A stretch of 40,932 nt of DNA, from contig CAIQPH010000312.1 of NCBI GenBank assembly GCA_903873655.1, positions 1 to 40,932 of the forward strand. The letters are read 5' to 3'. This DNA comes from an uncultured Holophagaceae bacterium. Its GTDB lineage: Bacteria > Acidobacteriota > Holophagae > Holophagales > Holophagaceae. The notes beneath the pieces are model-generated. The model was not told the origin of the DNA. It worked only from the letters and a program-made list of their open reading frames with translations, and searched no databases. Shown piece by piece: positions 25,451-33,936 of the stretch (positions within the stretch are counted from its first letter, which is position 1; each line of letters opens with the position of its first letter). The position numbers were made by a program, and so were the translations under genes.

Positions 25451-25692
25451 AGCCTGCTCATCAGCGGCGCGGCGCACTGCTGGCAGTTGCTCTGGTGGGG
25501 GGGGTTCTTCTTCCCGCAGTGGCTGCAGATCTGAGTCCGGGCCTGCTTCCGCCGCCAGCTGCGGAGGTAGAGGATCCCGAGGAGCAGGACCAGCAGGCCA
25601 CCCTTCTGCCACGGCTGGAGGAAAAGGCCCGTGGGGCTGTCGGCCTTGGGTTGGGCGGGCTGTGCTTCAAGACTGAGCGTGGACTGGCTCAT
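25447..25692 (-). CDS. Small membrane protein with C-terminal zinc ribbon (81 aa)
   Basis: MSQSTLSLEAQ... with one hydrophobic segment (GGLLVLLLGILYL, about 31-43), a basic stretch (RSWRRKQAR) and a Cys4 zinc ribbon: CSHC (56-59) and CQQC (70-73), ten residues apart. Its ATG overlaps the scpB stop (ATGA), so it is the third gene of a coupled psd-scpB operon. The ORF track starts it at 26169, inside scpB in another frame; the coupled ATG is preferred. Function unknown. Confidence 0.75.
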   Translation of the reverse strand: MSQSTLSLEAQPAQPKADSPTGLFLQPWQKGGLLVLLLGILYLRSWRRKQARTQICSHCGKKNPPHQSNCQQCAAPLMSRL

Positions 25693-26369
25693 TCGGCAGG
25701 ATCTTCCTCGGAGACGGGCGGCTCTGGCGCAGAGATCAGGGCGTGGACCCCGAAGAGACCATCCTCGGGAAGGGGCGGCTCCAGGGCGGCCAGGGCTTCG
25801 GCCTCCAGGCGGCCCTCGCCGAAATCCTCGAGGCGGGGGAGATCCTGCAGGCTCTTCAGACCGAAGTGCAGCAGGAACGCCTGAGTGGTGGCGTAGGTCA
25901 TGGGCCGGCCCACGACCGGCTTGCGGCCAGCGGGGATGATGAGCTCGCGCTCCAGGAGGCTCTTCACCTGGTTGGCGCTGCTGGTGACGCCGCGGATGGC
26001 ATTCAGCTCGGTGATGGTGACGGGCTGGCGATAGGCAATGATGGCCAGCGCCTCGAGCTGCACTGGGGTCAGCCGGCCGCTGCGGGTGGTGGTCACCAGG
26101 CGGGAGACCATCTCCCGGTAGACGGGACTGGTGGCCATGCGCCAGCCACCGCCCACTTCCAGCAGGCACAGGCCGGAGGCTCCCTGCAGCCGCTCCTGCA
26201 GCTTCTCGATGCCCTGCTGGAGGGCGCCGTCACCCAGCCCCGTCAATTCCCGGAGCCTGGGCAGATCGAGCACCTCGCCGGCGGCCGTGAAGAGCGCCTC
26301 CAGGGCGCCTGGCAGGTCGCCGCCCTCGTCCCAGAGCGGCTCCTGGTGGAAGAGGTTGCTGTCGTTCAC
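25689..26369 (-). CDS. scpB: Segregation and condensation protein B
   Basis: Kleisin-interacting winged-helix subunit of the SMC-ScpAB condensin used in chromosome segregation. 226 aa from GTG 26369. Contains the first winged helix (GALEALFTAAGEVLDLPRL) and the hallmark second segment (RLTPVQLEALAIIAYRQPVT, then ITELNAIRGV, GRKPVVGRPMTYATTQAFLL). An acidic/Pro tail follows. GTG overlaps the psd stop (GTGA) and its own stop overlaps the zinc-ribbon ATG. scpA, usually directly upstream, is not in this window, so it sits elsewhere in the genome. Confidence 0.92.
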   Translation of the reverse strand: MNDSNLFHQEPLWDEGGDLPGALEALFTAAGEVLDLPRLRELTGLGDGALQQGIEKLQERLQGASGLCLLEVGGGWRMATSPVYREMVSRLVTTTRSGRLTPVQLEALAIIAYRQPVTITELNAIRGVTSSANQVKSLLERELIIPAGRKPVVGRPMTYATTQAFLLHFGLKSLQDLPRLEDFGEGRLEAEALAALEPPLPEDGLFGVHALISAPEPPVSEEDPAE

Positions 26370-27298
26370 CGGAAGGCCCCCAGCCGCTGTCCCACCTGCA
26401 CGTCGCCTCCCGTTCGGCTTGGCGACCAGTCGCCTGCCTTCGGTCCGCCAATCAGCAGCACCACCGTCGAACCGAACTCGAAGGTGCCAAGGTCGTCGCC
26501 CGCGGCACAGGGCAGATGGTCCACAGCGAAGCCCCCGTCCCTGGGTAGCGTCCGCCCTCCCAGCCAGCGGGCGTCGATGACCACGCCACCCACATGGGTC
26601 GCGCCCACCAGCACTGCGGCCACTTCCAGCCCTGCACAGGGGCCGTCGCCCAGGGCGGTCCAGCTGGCCCGGCGGTTGCGCTCGTAGAGGCGCGGGACAT
26701 GACCGGTACTGGCATCGTTCACGGGCCAAAGCTCGCCCTCGACGCGGCTTATGGCGCTGACCTGGCCCGGCAGCGGCACGTGGATGCGGTGGTAGTCCTT
26801 GGGCGAAAGGTAGAGGGTGAGGAAGTGCCCGCCCTCGAATCGCGCGGCGCCGGGGTCGTGCTTGAGCAGTTCCGCGATGCGGTAGGACAGGCCCTTGGCC
26901 TGGATGGCGACCCCGGACTCGATGCGGCCGCAGGCGATGATGCGGCCATCCACCGGGCTGTTCACGAAGCCGGGCACCACTGTCTCCTGGGGGCGGAGCC
27001 CTGGCTTCAGGCGGCGGGTGAAGAGGGCCTGCAGGCTGGGGTAGTCCACGAGGGGCCATTCCGCCTCAGCCAGGTTGATGCCGTAGTGGCCCGCGAAGCG
27101 GCCGAGCAGGGGGCCGCGCCAGGACACCGGCAGGGAGCAGCTGGCGGCCCAGCCCACCACGCGGGAGCCCAGTTTTTTCGGGTAGAGCCCGAGGACCCGC
27201 AATGAGAAGGGGCCTGGCGTCCAGAGCAGCACATAGGCCACCCAGAGCAGGGCGAACACAAGCGCGAGGCGCGATGGCTGGGGCCAGGACACGGACAT
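26366..27298 (-). CDS. psd: Phosphatidylserine decarboxylase
   Basis: Makes phosphatidylethanolamine from phosphatidylserine at the inner membrane; pyruvoyl enzyme processed autocatalytically. About 310 aa from ATG 27298 (MSVSWPQPSRLALVF); the track start at 27343 has no support. An N-terminal hydrophobic segment (LALVFALLWVAYVLLW) is followed by the family blocks FTRRLKPGLRP, VNSPVDGRI, SPKDYHRIHVPLPG and the cleavage motif FEFGSTVVLL, where Ser becomes the pyruvoyl group. The RBS is weak. First gene of the psd-scpB-zinc-ribbon operon; pssA is not adjacent. Divergent from the methyltransferase-like gene by about 52 bp. Confidence 0.94.
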   Translation of the reverse strand: MSVSWPQPSRLALVFALLWVAYVLLWTPGPFSLRVLGLYPKKLGSRVVGWAASCSLPVSWRGPLLGRFAGHYGINLAEAEWPLVDYPSLQALFTRRLKPGLRPQETVVPGFVNSPVDGRIIACGRIESGVAIQAKGLSYRIAELLKHDPGAARFEGGHFLTLYLSPKDYHRIHVPLPGQVSAISRVEGELWPVNDASTGHVPRLYERNRRASWTALGDGPCAGLEVAAVLVGATHVGGVVIDARWLGGRTLPRDGGFAVDHLPCAAGDDLGTFEFGSTVVLLIGGPKAGDWSPSRTGGDVQVGQRLGAFR

Positions 27299-27350
27299 CT
27301 CATCAGGATAACCGGCCCTCCGAGAGCCGGGGTTCGCGCACAATCAGGAG

Positions 27351-27995
27351 ATGGGTTCCCACGCTGCCAGCCTGATCGCACTTTCCTTTGCGTGGATTGC
27401 CTACGGGGCGCTGCACTCTGTCCTGGCCGCTCATGGCACCAAAGGCTGGGTGGCCGCGCACCTGCCTCGTCTGATGCCCGCCTACCGGCTCATGTATAAC
27501 CTCTTCGCCGGACTGGCGCTCCTCCCGATCCTGTGGCTGCTGTGGTGCGATCCTGACCCCTGGCTCTGGCACTGGCATGGAGGTCCTGCCTGGGTGCTGA
27601 ACGGTCTCGCCCTGGTCGCGGCCGGTGTTCTGGTGGCGGGACCAGGGCTCTATGACCTCTCAGAGTTTCTGGGGTTCCGGCAACTCCGTGAGCGCCGGAT
27701 CGCACTCGAGGATCAGGAACCCTTCCGGATCGCCCCGCTTCATCGTTACGTGCGCCATCCCTGGTACGCCCTGTCGTTGGTGATCCTCTGGACCCGGGAC
27801 ATGAACGCCGCGAGGCTCGTCTCGGCCCTTTGGATCACGGCCTATTTCATCCTCGGATCGCGGCTGGAAGAGCGAAAGCTCCTCATCCGGTTTGGGGACG
27901 CCTACCGGGACTACATGACGCGGGTCCCGGGCCTGCTGCCCCGGCCTTGGAAGATCCTGAGCCGCGACGCCGCCCGCAGGTTCGTAGGCCGTTGA
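27351..27995 (+). CDS. NnrU/isoprenylcysteine-methyltransferase-like membrane protein
   Basis: 214 aa with about five hydrophobic segments (LIALSFAWIAYGALHSVLAA, LFAGLALLPILWLLW, LNGLALVAAGVLVAG, LSLVILWT, WITAYFILG). The C-terminal pattern HRYVRHPWYAL then EERKLLIRFGDAYRDYMTRV and PGLLP is the SAM-binding signature of the ICMT/PEMT/MddA/NnrU group. Likely a membrane methyltransferase. It is divergent from psd (a phosphatidylethanolamine source), so a lipid N-methyltransferase is possible, but methanethiol or NnrU-type roles cannot be excluded. Confidence 0.8.
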   Translation: MGSHAASLIALSFAWIAYGALHSVLAAHGTKGWVAAHLPRLMPAYRLMYNLFAGLALLPILWLLWCDPDPWLWHWHGGPAWVLNGLALVAAGVLVAGPGLYDLSEFLGFRQLRERRIALEDQEPFRIAPLHRYVRHPWYALSLVILWTRDMNAARLVSALWITAYFILGSRLEERKLLIRFGDAYRDYMTRVPGLLPRPWKILSRDAARRFVGR

Positions 27996-28050
27996 GGCGC
28001 TGATCGCAGCGGGCTTCTGCACCACCCGCGGACATGTCATCGTGGAGGGC

Positions 28051-28839
28051 ATGAACATCGTCCACCTCCTCACCGTCATGGCGGCGGCCTTCATGGCTGG
28101 GGCGATCAACTCCATCGCGGGGGGCGGCACGCTCGTGTCCTTCCCTGCGTTGCTGGGGATCGGACTCACGGGCCAGCAGGCGAACGTCACCAGCACCCTC
28201 GCCCTCTGGCCGGGATCCATGGCCGGTTTCTGGGGCCACCGGGAGGATCTGGCCGGTATCCGGGCCTTCGCCATCCGGTTGATGCCCCCCTCGCTCCTGG
28301 GCGGTGCGCTGGGCGCCTGGCTCATGCTCGTCACCCCTCAGAAGGTCTTCGACCAGCTCGTGCCTTGGCTGATCCTGGCGGCCACGGTGCTGCTGGCGGC
28401 CAACGATCCCGTCGGCAGGCTGCTGAAGAAGATCCACGGCCATGAGCGGACGCCGGGCTGGTGGGTCGCCGCCATTACCTTCCAGTTCATCGTCGGTATC
28501 TACGGTGGCTACTTCGGCGCCGGCATCGGCATCCTCATGCTGGCGGCCCTGAGCCTGCTGGGGCTCACGGACATCCACCAGATGAACGGACTGAAGAACC
28601 TGCTGGCCCTCTGCATGAACGGCATCGCCATCTTCGCCTTCATGGCATGGGAGTTCCTGCGGCATCCCGGCAATGCGAAATGGATGCTGGTGCTCCCCAT
28701 GGCCGTTGCTGCGGGCCTCGGCGGGCTTTTTGGGTCCCACATGGCCCATCGCGTCGGCCGTACCCCCGTCCGCTACGGCGTGATCGGCATCGGTTTCATT
28801 CTGGCGGCCTGGTACTTCTACAAGACCTACGCCGCCTGA
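28051..28839 (+). CDS. TauE/SafE-family sulfite exporter-like membrane permease
   Basis: 262 aa from ATG 28051 (GGAGG two or three bases upstream; the track uses GTG 28042). About eight TM helices in two related halves. The family motif FMAGAINSIAGGGTLVSFPALL is at the N-terminus and its counterpart FIVGIYGGYFGAGIGILML in the second half. Exports organosulfonates, sulfite or similar anions in characterised members; substrate here unknown. Precedes the IMPDH-like gene by 32 bp in the same direction. Confidence 0.92.
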   Translation: MNIVHLLTVMAAAFMAGAINSIAGGGTLVSFPALLGIGLTGQQANVTSTLALWPGSMAGFWGHREDLAGIRAFAIRLMPPSLLGGALGAWLMLVTPQKVFDQLVPWLILAATVLLAANDPVGRLLKKIHGHERTPGWWVAAITFQFIVGIYGGYFGAGIGILMLAALSLLGLTDIHQMNGLKNLLALCMNGIAIFAFMAWEFLRHPGNAKWMLVLPMAVAAGLGGLFGSHMAHRVGRTPVRYGVIGIGFILAAWYFYKTYAA

Positions 28840-28871
28840 ACCGAATTTCTTCCCCTTGAGAGAGAGACGCC

Positions 28872-29885
28872 ATGTCTGAGACTGCCATCACCTTCGACGA
28901 TGTCCTGCTGATCCCAGCCTACAACCACCACGAATCCCGCCGGGTCGTGGACATCGGCATGACCGACAAGACCGGCAAGCTGACGCTCGGGCTGCCCATC
29001 ATGACCTCCAACATGGATACCGTGACCGAGGATGGCATGGCCAACTTCGTCGGCGAACGTGGCGGCATCGGCGTCCTCCACCGGTTCGTCTCCGTCGAGG
29101 ACAACGTCGCGATGTTCAAGCGCTGCCGCTTTCCGGCCTTCGTGTCGGTGGGCACGGCCGAAGCCGAAATGGAGCGCATCGAGGCCCTGCGGGATGCCGG
29201 CGCCCAGTACTTCTGTGTGGACGTGGCCCATGGCCATGCCAAGTACGTGGGCAAGATGATCAAACGCATGCGCCAGATGCTGCCCAACGAGTGCATCATG
29301 GCGGGTAACGTGGCCACCTACGCCGGCGCCGACTACCTGGCCTCCGTGCATGCGGACATCGTGAAGGTCGGCATCGGGCCGGGCAGTGTCTGCACCACCC
29401 GCATCAAGACCGGTTTCGGCGTGCCCCAGCTCAGCGCCATCCAGGAGTGCGCCCGCGCCGACCGATCCATCGTGGCTGACGGGGGGATCCGCACGCCGGG
29501 CGACATCGTTAAAGCCCTGGCCTTTGGTGCGGACTTCGTGATGGTCGGCGGCATGTTTGCGGGCACCCGGCCCACACCCGGCGATCCGATCCTGGATGAG
29601 AAGAGCGGTGCGGGCTACAAGGTCTACCGGGGCATGGCGAGCAAGGAGGTGGCCGATGACCACCTGGGCGGCTTAACCGGGTGGAAGACGGCCGAAGGCG
29701 TCGCCACCCGGGTTCCTTACCGGGAAGACGAGGAGGAGATCCTGGCGGACATCGTCGGCGGCCTGCGCTCCGGCCTGACCTACGCCGGCTCGAACACGAT
29801 CCGCGAGCTCCAGCGGAAACTCAACTACGTCATGGTGTCTCCCGCCGGGAGGATCGAGAGTCTTCCCCACAAGACCCTCGGTTGA
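28872..29885 (+). CDS. CBS-less IMP dehydrogenase/GMP reductase family enzyme, probably GMP reductase
   Basis: 337-aa TIM barrel. Starts ITFDDVLLIPAYN, contains MTSNMDTVTEDGMA, and the catalytic loop VGIGPGSVCTTRIKTGFGVP with Cys174. VADGGIRTPGDIVKALAFGA and MVGGMFAGT bind the phosphate; YKVYRGMASKEV is the flap region. The ~120-residue CBS pair found in most IMPDHs is missing, and length and the loop IKTGFGVPQLSAI fit GuaC-type GMP reductases (GMP to IMP) better. The flap YRGM is IMPDH-like, so the call stays at family level. RBS GAGAGAGACGCC. The next gene follows after 23 bp. Confidence 0.85.
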   Translation: MSETAITFDDVLLIPAYNHHESRRVVDIGMTDKTGKLTLGLPIMTSNMDTVTEDGMANFVGERGGIGVLHRFVSVEDNVAMFKRCRFPAFVSVGTAEAEMERIEALRDAGAQYFCVDVAHGHAKYVGKMIKRMRQMLPNECIMAGNVATYAGADYLASVHADIVKVGIGPGSVCTTRIKTGFGVPQLSAIQECARADRSIVADGGIRTPGDIVKALAFGADFVMVGGMFAGTRPTPGDPILDEKSGAGYKVYRGMASKEVADDHLGGLTGWKTAEGVATRVPYREDEEEILADIVGGLRSGLTYAGSNTIRELQRKLNYVMVSPAGRIESLPHKTLG

Positions 29886-29908
29886 TGGATTCTGGACCAG
29901 GAGCAGCC

Positions 29909-31096
29909 ATGGATACGCGCAACAAGGGCTTCAACACCAAGCTCGTCCACGCGGGGATCAAGGAGGATGCGCTCGGCAGCGTGGTGACGCCCATCTACCA
30001 GACGTCCACGTTCGCCTTCCGCGATGCCCAGCAGGGTGCGGACCGCTTCGCCGGCATCGAGAAGGGCTACATCTACACGCGCATCGGCAACCCGACCACC
30101 GATGCCCTGGAGGAAAATGTCGCCCAGCTTGAGAACGGCTTCGGCGCCACGGCCATGGCCAGCGGAATGGGCGCCGTCAGCACGGTCTATCTCGCCCTGC
30201 TCAGCTCGGGTGACCACATCGTGAGCACGGACTCGGTGTACGGTCCCAGCCGCGGCCTCATGGAGAAGCACATGAGCCGCTTCGGGGTCCAGTCCTCCTA
30301 TGTGGATACTTCGGATCTGGACAATCTGCGGCGGGCCATCCGTGGAAATACCAAGCTCGTCTACATCGAGTCACCCTCCAACCCCGCCATGGCCGTCACC
30401 GACCTGGCCGGTGCCGCCGAACTCGCCCACGCCGCCGGCGCCCTCCTAGTCGTGGACAACACTTTCGCCAGCCCCCACCTGCAGAAGCCCCTGAACCTGG
30501 GCGCGGACGTGGTCCTGCACTCGGTCACCAAGTTCATCAACGGTCACGCCGACGTCGTCGGCGGCATTGTGGTGGCCAAGACGGAAGCCCTGCACAAGAA
30601 GCTCCGCGCCATGCTCATCAACCTCGGCGCCAACATGGATCCCCACCAGGCCTACATGGTGAGTCGCGGCCTCAAGACCCTCGCCCTTCGTGTGGAGCGC
30701 GCCGAGGAGAACGCCCGGAAAGTTGCGCCCTGGCTGGAAGCCCATCCCCAGGTGGCCTGGGTCCGCTACATTGGGCTGCCCAGCCACCCCCAGCACGAAC
30801 TCGCGAAGCGACAGATGACGGGGTTCGGCTCCATGATCGCCTTCGAACTCAAGGGCGGCCTGGAAGCAGGCCGGATCCTCATGGACAACGTCCACCTCGC
30901 GGGCCTGGCCGTGTCCCTGGGCGGTGTCGAGACCCTCATCAGCCACCCTGCGTCCATGACCCACGCGAGCATGGCCCGGGCCGACCGCCTCGCCGCGGGC
31001 ATCACCGATGGACTCGTCCGGATCTCGGTGGGCATCGAGGACGTGGCGGACATTCTCTCCGACCTTCAGCAGGCTTTGGATCTGGTTGGGCCGTAA
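29909..31096 (+). CDS. Trans-sulfuration PLP enzyme, methionine gamma-lyase/cystathionine gamma-lyase-like
   Basis: 395 aa from ATG 29909 (AGGAG at six bases; the ORF track extends falsely upstream to 29681). Cys/Met metabolism PLP family: YTRIGNPTTDALEENVAQLE, ASGMGAVSTVYLALL, the PLP Lys208 in LHSVTKFINGHADVVGG, and GGVETLISHPASMTHASM near the C-terminus. The Cys that marks classical methionine gamma-lyase (in YGCT) is replaced here (SVYGPSRGLMEKH), so substrate preference among Met, cystathionine or homocysteine is open. Neighbouring MBL-fold hydrolase and the TauE-like permease could fit sulfur metabolism, but this is weak inference. Confidence 0.88.
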   Translation: MDTRNKGFNTKLVHAGIKEDALGSVVTPIYQTSTFAFRDAQQGADRFAGIEKGYIYTRIGNPTTDALEENVAQLENGFGATAMASGMGAVSTVYLALLSSGDHIVSTDSVYGPSRGLMEKHMSRFGVQSSYVDTSDLDNLRRAIRGNTKLVYIESPSNPAMAVTDLAGAAELAHAAGALLVVDNTFASPHLQKPLNLGADVVLHSVTKFINGHADVVGGIVVAKTEALHKKLRAMLINLGANMDPHQAYMVSRGLKTLALRVERAEENARKVAPWLEAHPQVAWVRYIGLPSHPQHELAKRQMTGFGSMIAFELKGGLEAGRILMDNVHLAGLAVSLGGVETLISHPASMTHASMARADRLAAGITDGLVRISVGIEDVADILSDLQQALDLVGP

Positions 31097-31116
31097 GCGC
31101 GCCGTGGGAGATGGAT

Positions 31117-32037
31117 ATGTCCGAGCCTGTTTCACTGGGACCCGTCACGGTGCTGGACCTGCATTTCCAGACCGCCGGCACCGTCGCGGCCTTCCTGGTC
31201 CGCACCCCCGAGGGGCCGGTGCTCGTGGAGACCGGCCCGGAGTCGCTGTTCGGAACCCTTGAAACGGCGGTGAACGCACAGGGATTTGCGCTGGAAGACA
31301 TCCGCCATGTGTTCGTCACCCACATCCACCTGGACCACAGCGGGGCCGCCTGGCGGCTGGCCCGCCACGGGGCGCGGATCTACGTCCACCCTATCGGCGC
31401 GCCCCACCTAGCAGATCCGGGCAAGCTGCTCGGCTCTGCCCGGCGCATCTACCAGGAGAACATGGAGCGGCTCTGGGGCCATCTGGAACCCATCCCACAG
31501 GAACAGATCACGCCCCTGGAGGATGGGCAGGTGGTGCGGTTCGGAGGCCTCGCACTGCAGGCCATCCATACGCCGGGACACGCCATCCACCACATCACTT
31601 ACCGCCTGGAGGATGGCCTCTTCACTGGGGACGTGGGCGGCATCCGCCTTGGCCAGGGCACGGTGATCCCGCCCTGTCCCGCGCCTGACATCAACCTCGA
31701 GGCTTGGGCGGATTCCATCGTCCGCATGCGGGCTGCGGCGCCCACCACCATCTACCCCACCCACTTCGGCATCAAGGGCGATGCCATGGCCCACTTCGAC
31801 TCCCTGGAGGAGAACATCCACCGGATCGCGGGCTGGGTGCGGGAGCAGCTGGTCGCAGGTGGGACCGAGGAGGGCGTGGTGCCCCGCTTCCAGGCGTTCA
31901 TGCACGACCTCCTTGCCGGACACGGGCTGTCTGAACCGGCCATCCAGGATTACGAGACCGCCGACCCTGCCTTCATGAGCGTCTATGGGTTGGCCCGCTA
32001 TTGGCGGAAGCGGGAGCCGGGAGCCTTTCCCGCCTGA
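31117..32037 (+). CDS. MBL-fold metallo-hydrolase
   Basis: 306 aa. The metal-binding motif THIHLDHSG is near 67-75, further ligands in HTPGHAIHHITY, FTGDVGG and YPTHFG. C-terminal ~80 residues are an additional helical domain (FDSLEENIHRIAGWVREQL). ATG 31117 is chosen over 31111 since GGGAG lies six bases upstream of it. Could be a glyoxalase II-like or lactonase-like hydrolase; no substrate can be assigned. 20 bp after the PLP enzyme, probably in one operon. Confidence 0.9.
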   Translation: MSEPVSLGPVTVLDLHFQTAGTVAAFLVRTPEGPVLVETGPESLFGTLETAVNAQGFALEDIRHVFVTHIHLDHSGAAWRLARHGARIYVHPIGAPHLADPGKLLGSARRIYQENMERLWGHLEPIPQEQITPLEDGQVVRFGGLALQAIHTPGHAIHHITYRLEDGLFTGDVGGIRLGQGTVIPPCPAPDINLEAWADSIVRMRAAAPTTIYPTHFGIKGDAMAHFDSLEENIHRIAGWVREQLVAGGTEEGVVPRFQAFMHDLLAGHGLSEPAIQDYETADPAFMSVYGLARYWRKREPGAFPA

Positions 32038-32077
32038 GACGCCAGGGCAGCACCCATTCCAATGCGGAGGCAGTCCG

Positions 32078-32590
32078 ATGAATCCCTACGAGACCATGGA
32101 CCGGGAAGGGCTGCTGAAGGCCCTGGAGATGTTCGCCAAGAACTGGCTGGCCCATGATGGCTGCTGGTTCCTGGCCGCCGAGGAGAAACTGGGCATGGAG
32201 GCGGCCATGGACCTGGACGCCTGCTCCTGGCAGCGCTTCGCCGAGGCCGAGGGCCGGAGGGTTGTCGAGTTCCTCGGCCTGCCGAAAGAGGGCGGTCTGG
32301 AAGCCCTGGCCAAGGCCCTTGAGCACCGCATGTACGCCCTCATCAATGAGCAGCATGTCGAGTGGTCCAGCGATGGTCAGGAACTCACCTTTGTCATGGA
32401 CCGCTGCCGCGTGCAGGAAACCCGGCGCCGCAAGGGTCTGCCGGACTTCCCCTGTCGCCCCGTGGGCGATGTGGAGTTCAAGGCGTTCGCGCAGGCTGTG
32501 GATTCCCGCATCGAGGTCGAGTGCCGCCACTGCCCGCCTCATGCCCCGGCCCATGCCTACTGCGCCTGGTGCTTCCGCCTGAAGGATTGA
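32078..32590 (+). CDS. DUF6125 / ATC-hydrolase-like cysteine-containing protein
   Basis: 170 aa from ATG 32078 (GGAGG at eight bases). Pattern MFAKNWLAHDGCWFLAAEEK and, in the C-terminal half, FVMDRCRVQETRRRKGL, FPCRPVG, ECRHCPPH, YCAWCFRL. This resembles proteins related to L-2-amino-thiazoline-4-carboxylate hydrolase (DUF6125). Several Cys may bind a metal or form the active site. No signal peptide. Same operon direction as the MBL hydrolase and the phosphatase; function not established. Confidence 0.7.
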   Translation: MNPYETMDREGLLKALEMFAKNWLAHDGCWFLAAEEKLGMEAAMDLDACSWQRFAEAEGRRVVEFLGLPKEGGLEALAKALEHRMYALINEQHVEWSSDGQELTFVMDRCRVQETRRRKGLPDFPCRPVGDVEFKAFAQAVDSRIEVECRHCPPHAPAHAYCAWCFRLKD

Positions 32591-32594
32591 ACCG

Positions 32595-33692
32595 ATGACC
32601 AGATCGATGCTTGTCACCATGCGCTTCTTCACCCCGCTTCTCCTCACCTTCCTGCTGGGTCCGCCGCCCCTGCTTTCACAGGCGGCCTTGGCCGCGCCTC
32701 CCGCGGTCACCGCGTCGCAGGAGGATGGGCCCTACGTCCTCTGGGAAGGCGGGAAGCCCAAGGTCCTGAAGGTCCATCAAGGCAAGCTCGAAGTGTCGGC
32801 CCTGGGTCCTTCTCTGCAACTGCCCCTGGATGGCCTGCCCGCCTTTCAACTGGATCCGGCGCCACCGAAGCCTGCCCAGGACAGCTTCCCTGCCGCGGAC
32901 CGCATCGCCGCCGTGAGCGACATCCACGGGAACTATTCCGGGCTCCTCGCCCTGCTGCAAGCCCAGGGCATCATCGGCAAGGATCGGCGCTGGTCCTTCG
33001 GCCAGGGGCACCTGGTGGTCGTGGGCGACCTGTTCGACCGGGGGGCCCAGGTCACCGAGCTCCTCTGGTTCGTGCGGAGCCTCGGGCAGCAGGCGGTGCT
33101 GGCGGGCGGGGCGGTTCATGTCGTCCTGGGCAACCACGAGACCATGGCCCTGCGCGGGGACCTCCGCTATCTCAACCCGAAATATGCCGCCCTGCGTTTC
33201 GGCATCCTTCCCATGGATCTGCCCGCCCTGTACGGCCCCTCGACTGAGTTGGGGCGGTGGCTCAGGTCTCTGCCTGCTTTCCTGAAAATCGGGGATGTCC
33301 TGTTCATTCATGGTGGGGCCTCACCCCTGCTCAGCTACGGGCCCGTCAACCTGGGAAGGCTCAACGCCGACTTCCGCCATGCTCTCGATGCAGCAGGCAA
33401 GGATCCACTCCTAGGTTCCTCAGGACCCGTCTGGTACCGGGGCCTCATCCCCGGAGCCGGACAGGGTCCTGACGCTTCCGACGCACAGGTCGCGAGCATC
33501 CTGGGCGCCTTCCAGGCCAAATGCATGGTCATTGGCCATTCGACGCTGGAACATGTCACGGCCTTCCATGGCGGGTCTGTCTTCGGCATTGATGCCGGCC
33601 TGAAGGATGGCAAGCCAGGGGAAATCTGGGTCCGCATAGGTGGCCGGGTTTTTCGAGGCCTGGCCGACGGGGGCAGGATCCCGCTGGAGTGA
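32595..33692 (+). CDS. Exported Shelph-like metallophosphoesterase
   Basis: 365 aa with an N-terminal signal peptide (FFTPLLLTFLLGPPPLLSQA ending ALAAP). Calcineurin-like phosphatase motifs: AVSDIHGNYSG, VVGDLFDRGAQ, VLGNHETMALRGDLRYL, FIHGGASP and VIGHSTLEH. The GDLRYLNPKY stretch and order are those of Shewanella-like PPP phosphatases. Probably periplasmic protein or small-molecule phosphatase. ATG 32595 is four bases after the previous stop; RBS is weak, so coupling is likely. A bidirectional hairpin lies about 245 bp downstream. Confidence 0.9.
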   Translation: MTRSMLVTMRFFTPLLLTFLLGPPPLLSQAALAAPPAVTASQEDGPYVLWEGGKPKVLKVHQGKLEVSALGPSLQLPLDGLPAFQLDPAPPKPAQDSFPAADRIAAVSDIHGNYSGLLALLQAQGIIGKDRRWSFGQGHLVVVGDLFDRGAQVTELLWFVRSLGQQAVLAGGAVHVVLGNHETMALRGDLRYLNPKYAALRFGILPMDLPALYGPSTELGRWLRSLPAFLKIGDVLFIHGGASPLLSYGPVNLGRLNADFRHALDAAGKDPLLGSSGPVWYRGLIPGAGQGPDASDAQVASILGAFQAKCMVIGHSTLEHVTAFHGGSVFGIDAGLKDGKPGEIWVRIGGRVFRGLADGGRIPLE

Positions 33693-33780
33693 TGGAACGC
33701 CTGGTGGCGCTCCCGCGACTTTGCGTTTCCAGATTTTCCTCGGGAGGGTAGCCATTCCGGCAGGGTCGAGGCTGAACGAT

Positions 33781-33928
33781 CAGGGGAATTCCCTCCAGGG
33801 CCACCGCTGCGCGGCGTCCCTTCCGGCCGCACGGAATGCTGGCACGGCGCTTCACGGTTCCGGCAGTCCACCGGACTGCCTCCACCTACGCCTACCTGCC
33901 AGCATTTCAGTGACTTCGAATCCCCTCC
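33781..33928. repeat. Structured nested-hairpin repeat, copy A, beside tRNA-Ser
   Basis: Shares blocks ATTCCCTCC, CCACCGCTGCGCGGCGTCCC, TCCGGCCGCAC, AATGCTGGCAC, CTACCTGCCAGCATTTC and TTCGAATCCC with the copies at 40630-40932. Outer stem GGAATGCTGGCA (33833-33844) with TGCCAGCATTTC (33897-33908). Inner stem GGCAGTCC-ACC-GGACTGCC (33862-33880). Fills most of the 279-bp gap between the phosphatase and tRNA-Ser. No protein is supported here. Confidence 0.8.
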
Positions 33929-33936
33929 AAAATTTC

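Noticed and set aside
33919-33927. TTCGAATCCC of the structured repeat as a tRNA-derived attachment site
   Set aside because: The match to the T arm of tRNA-Ser is only about ten bases and there is no integrase gene or longer duplicated tRNA end.
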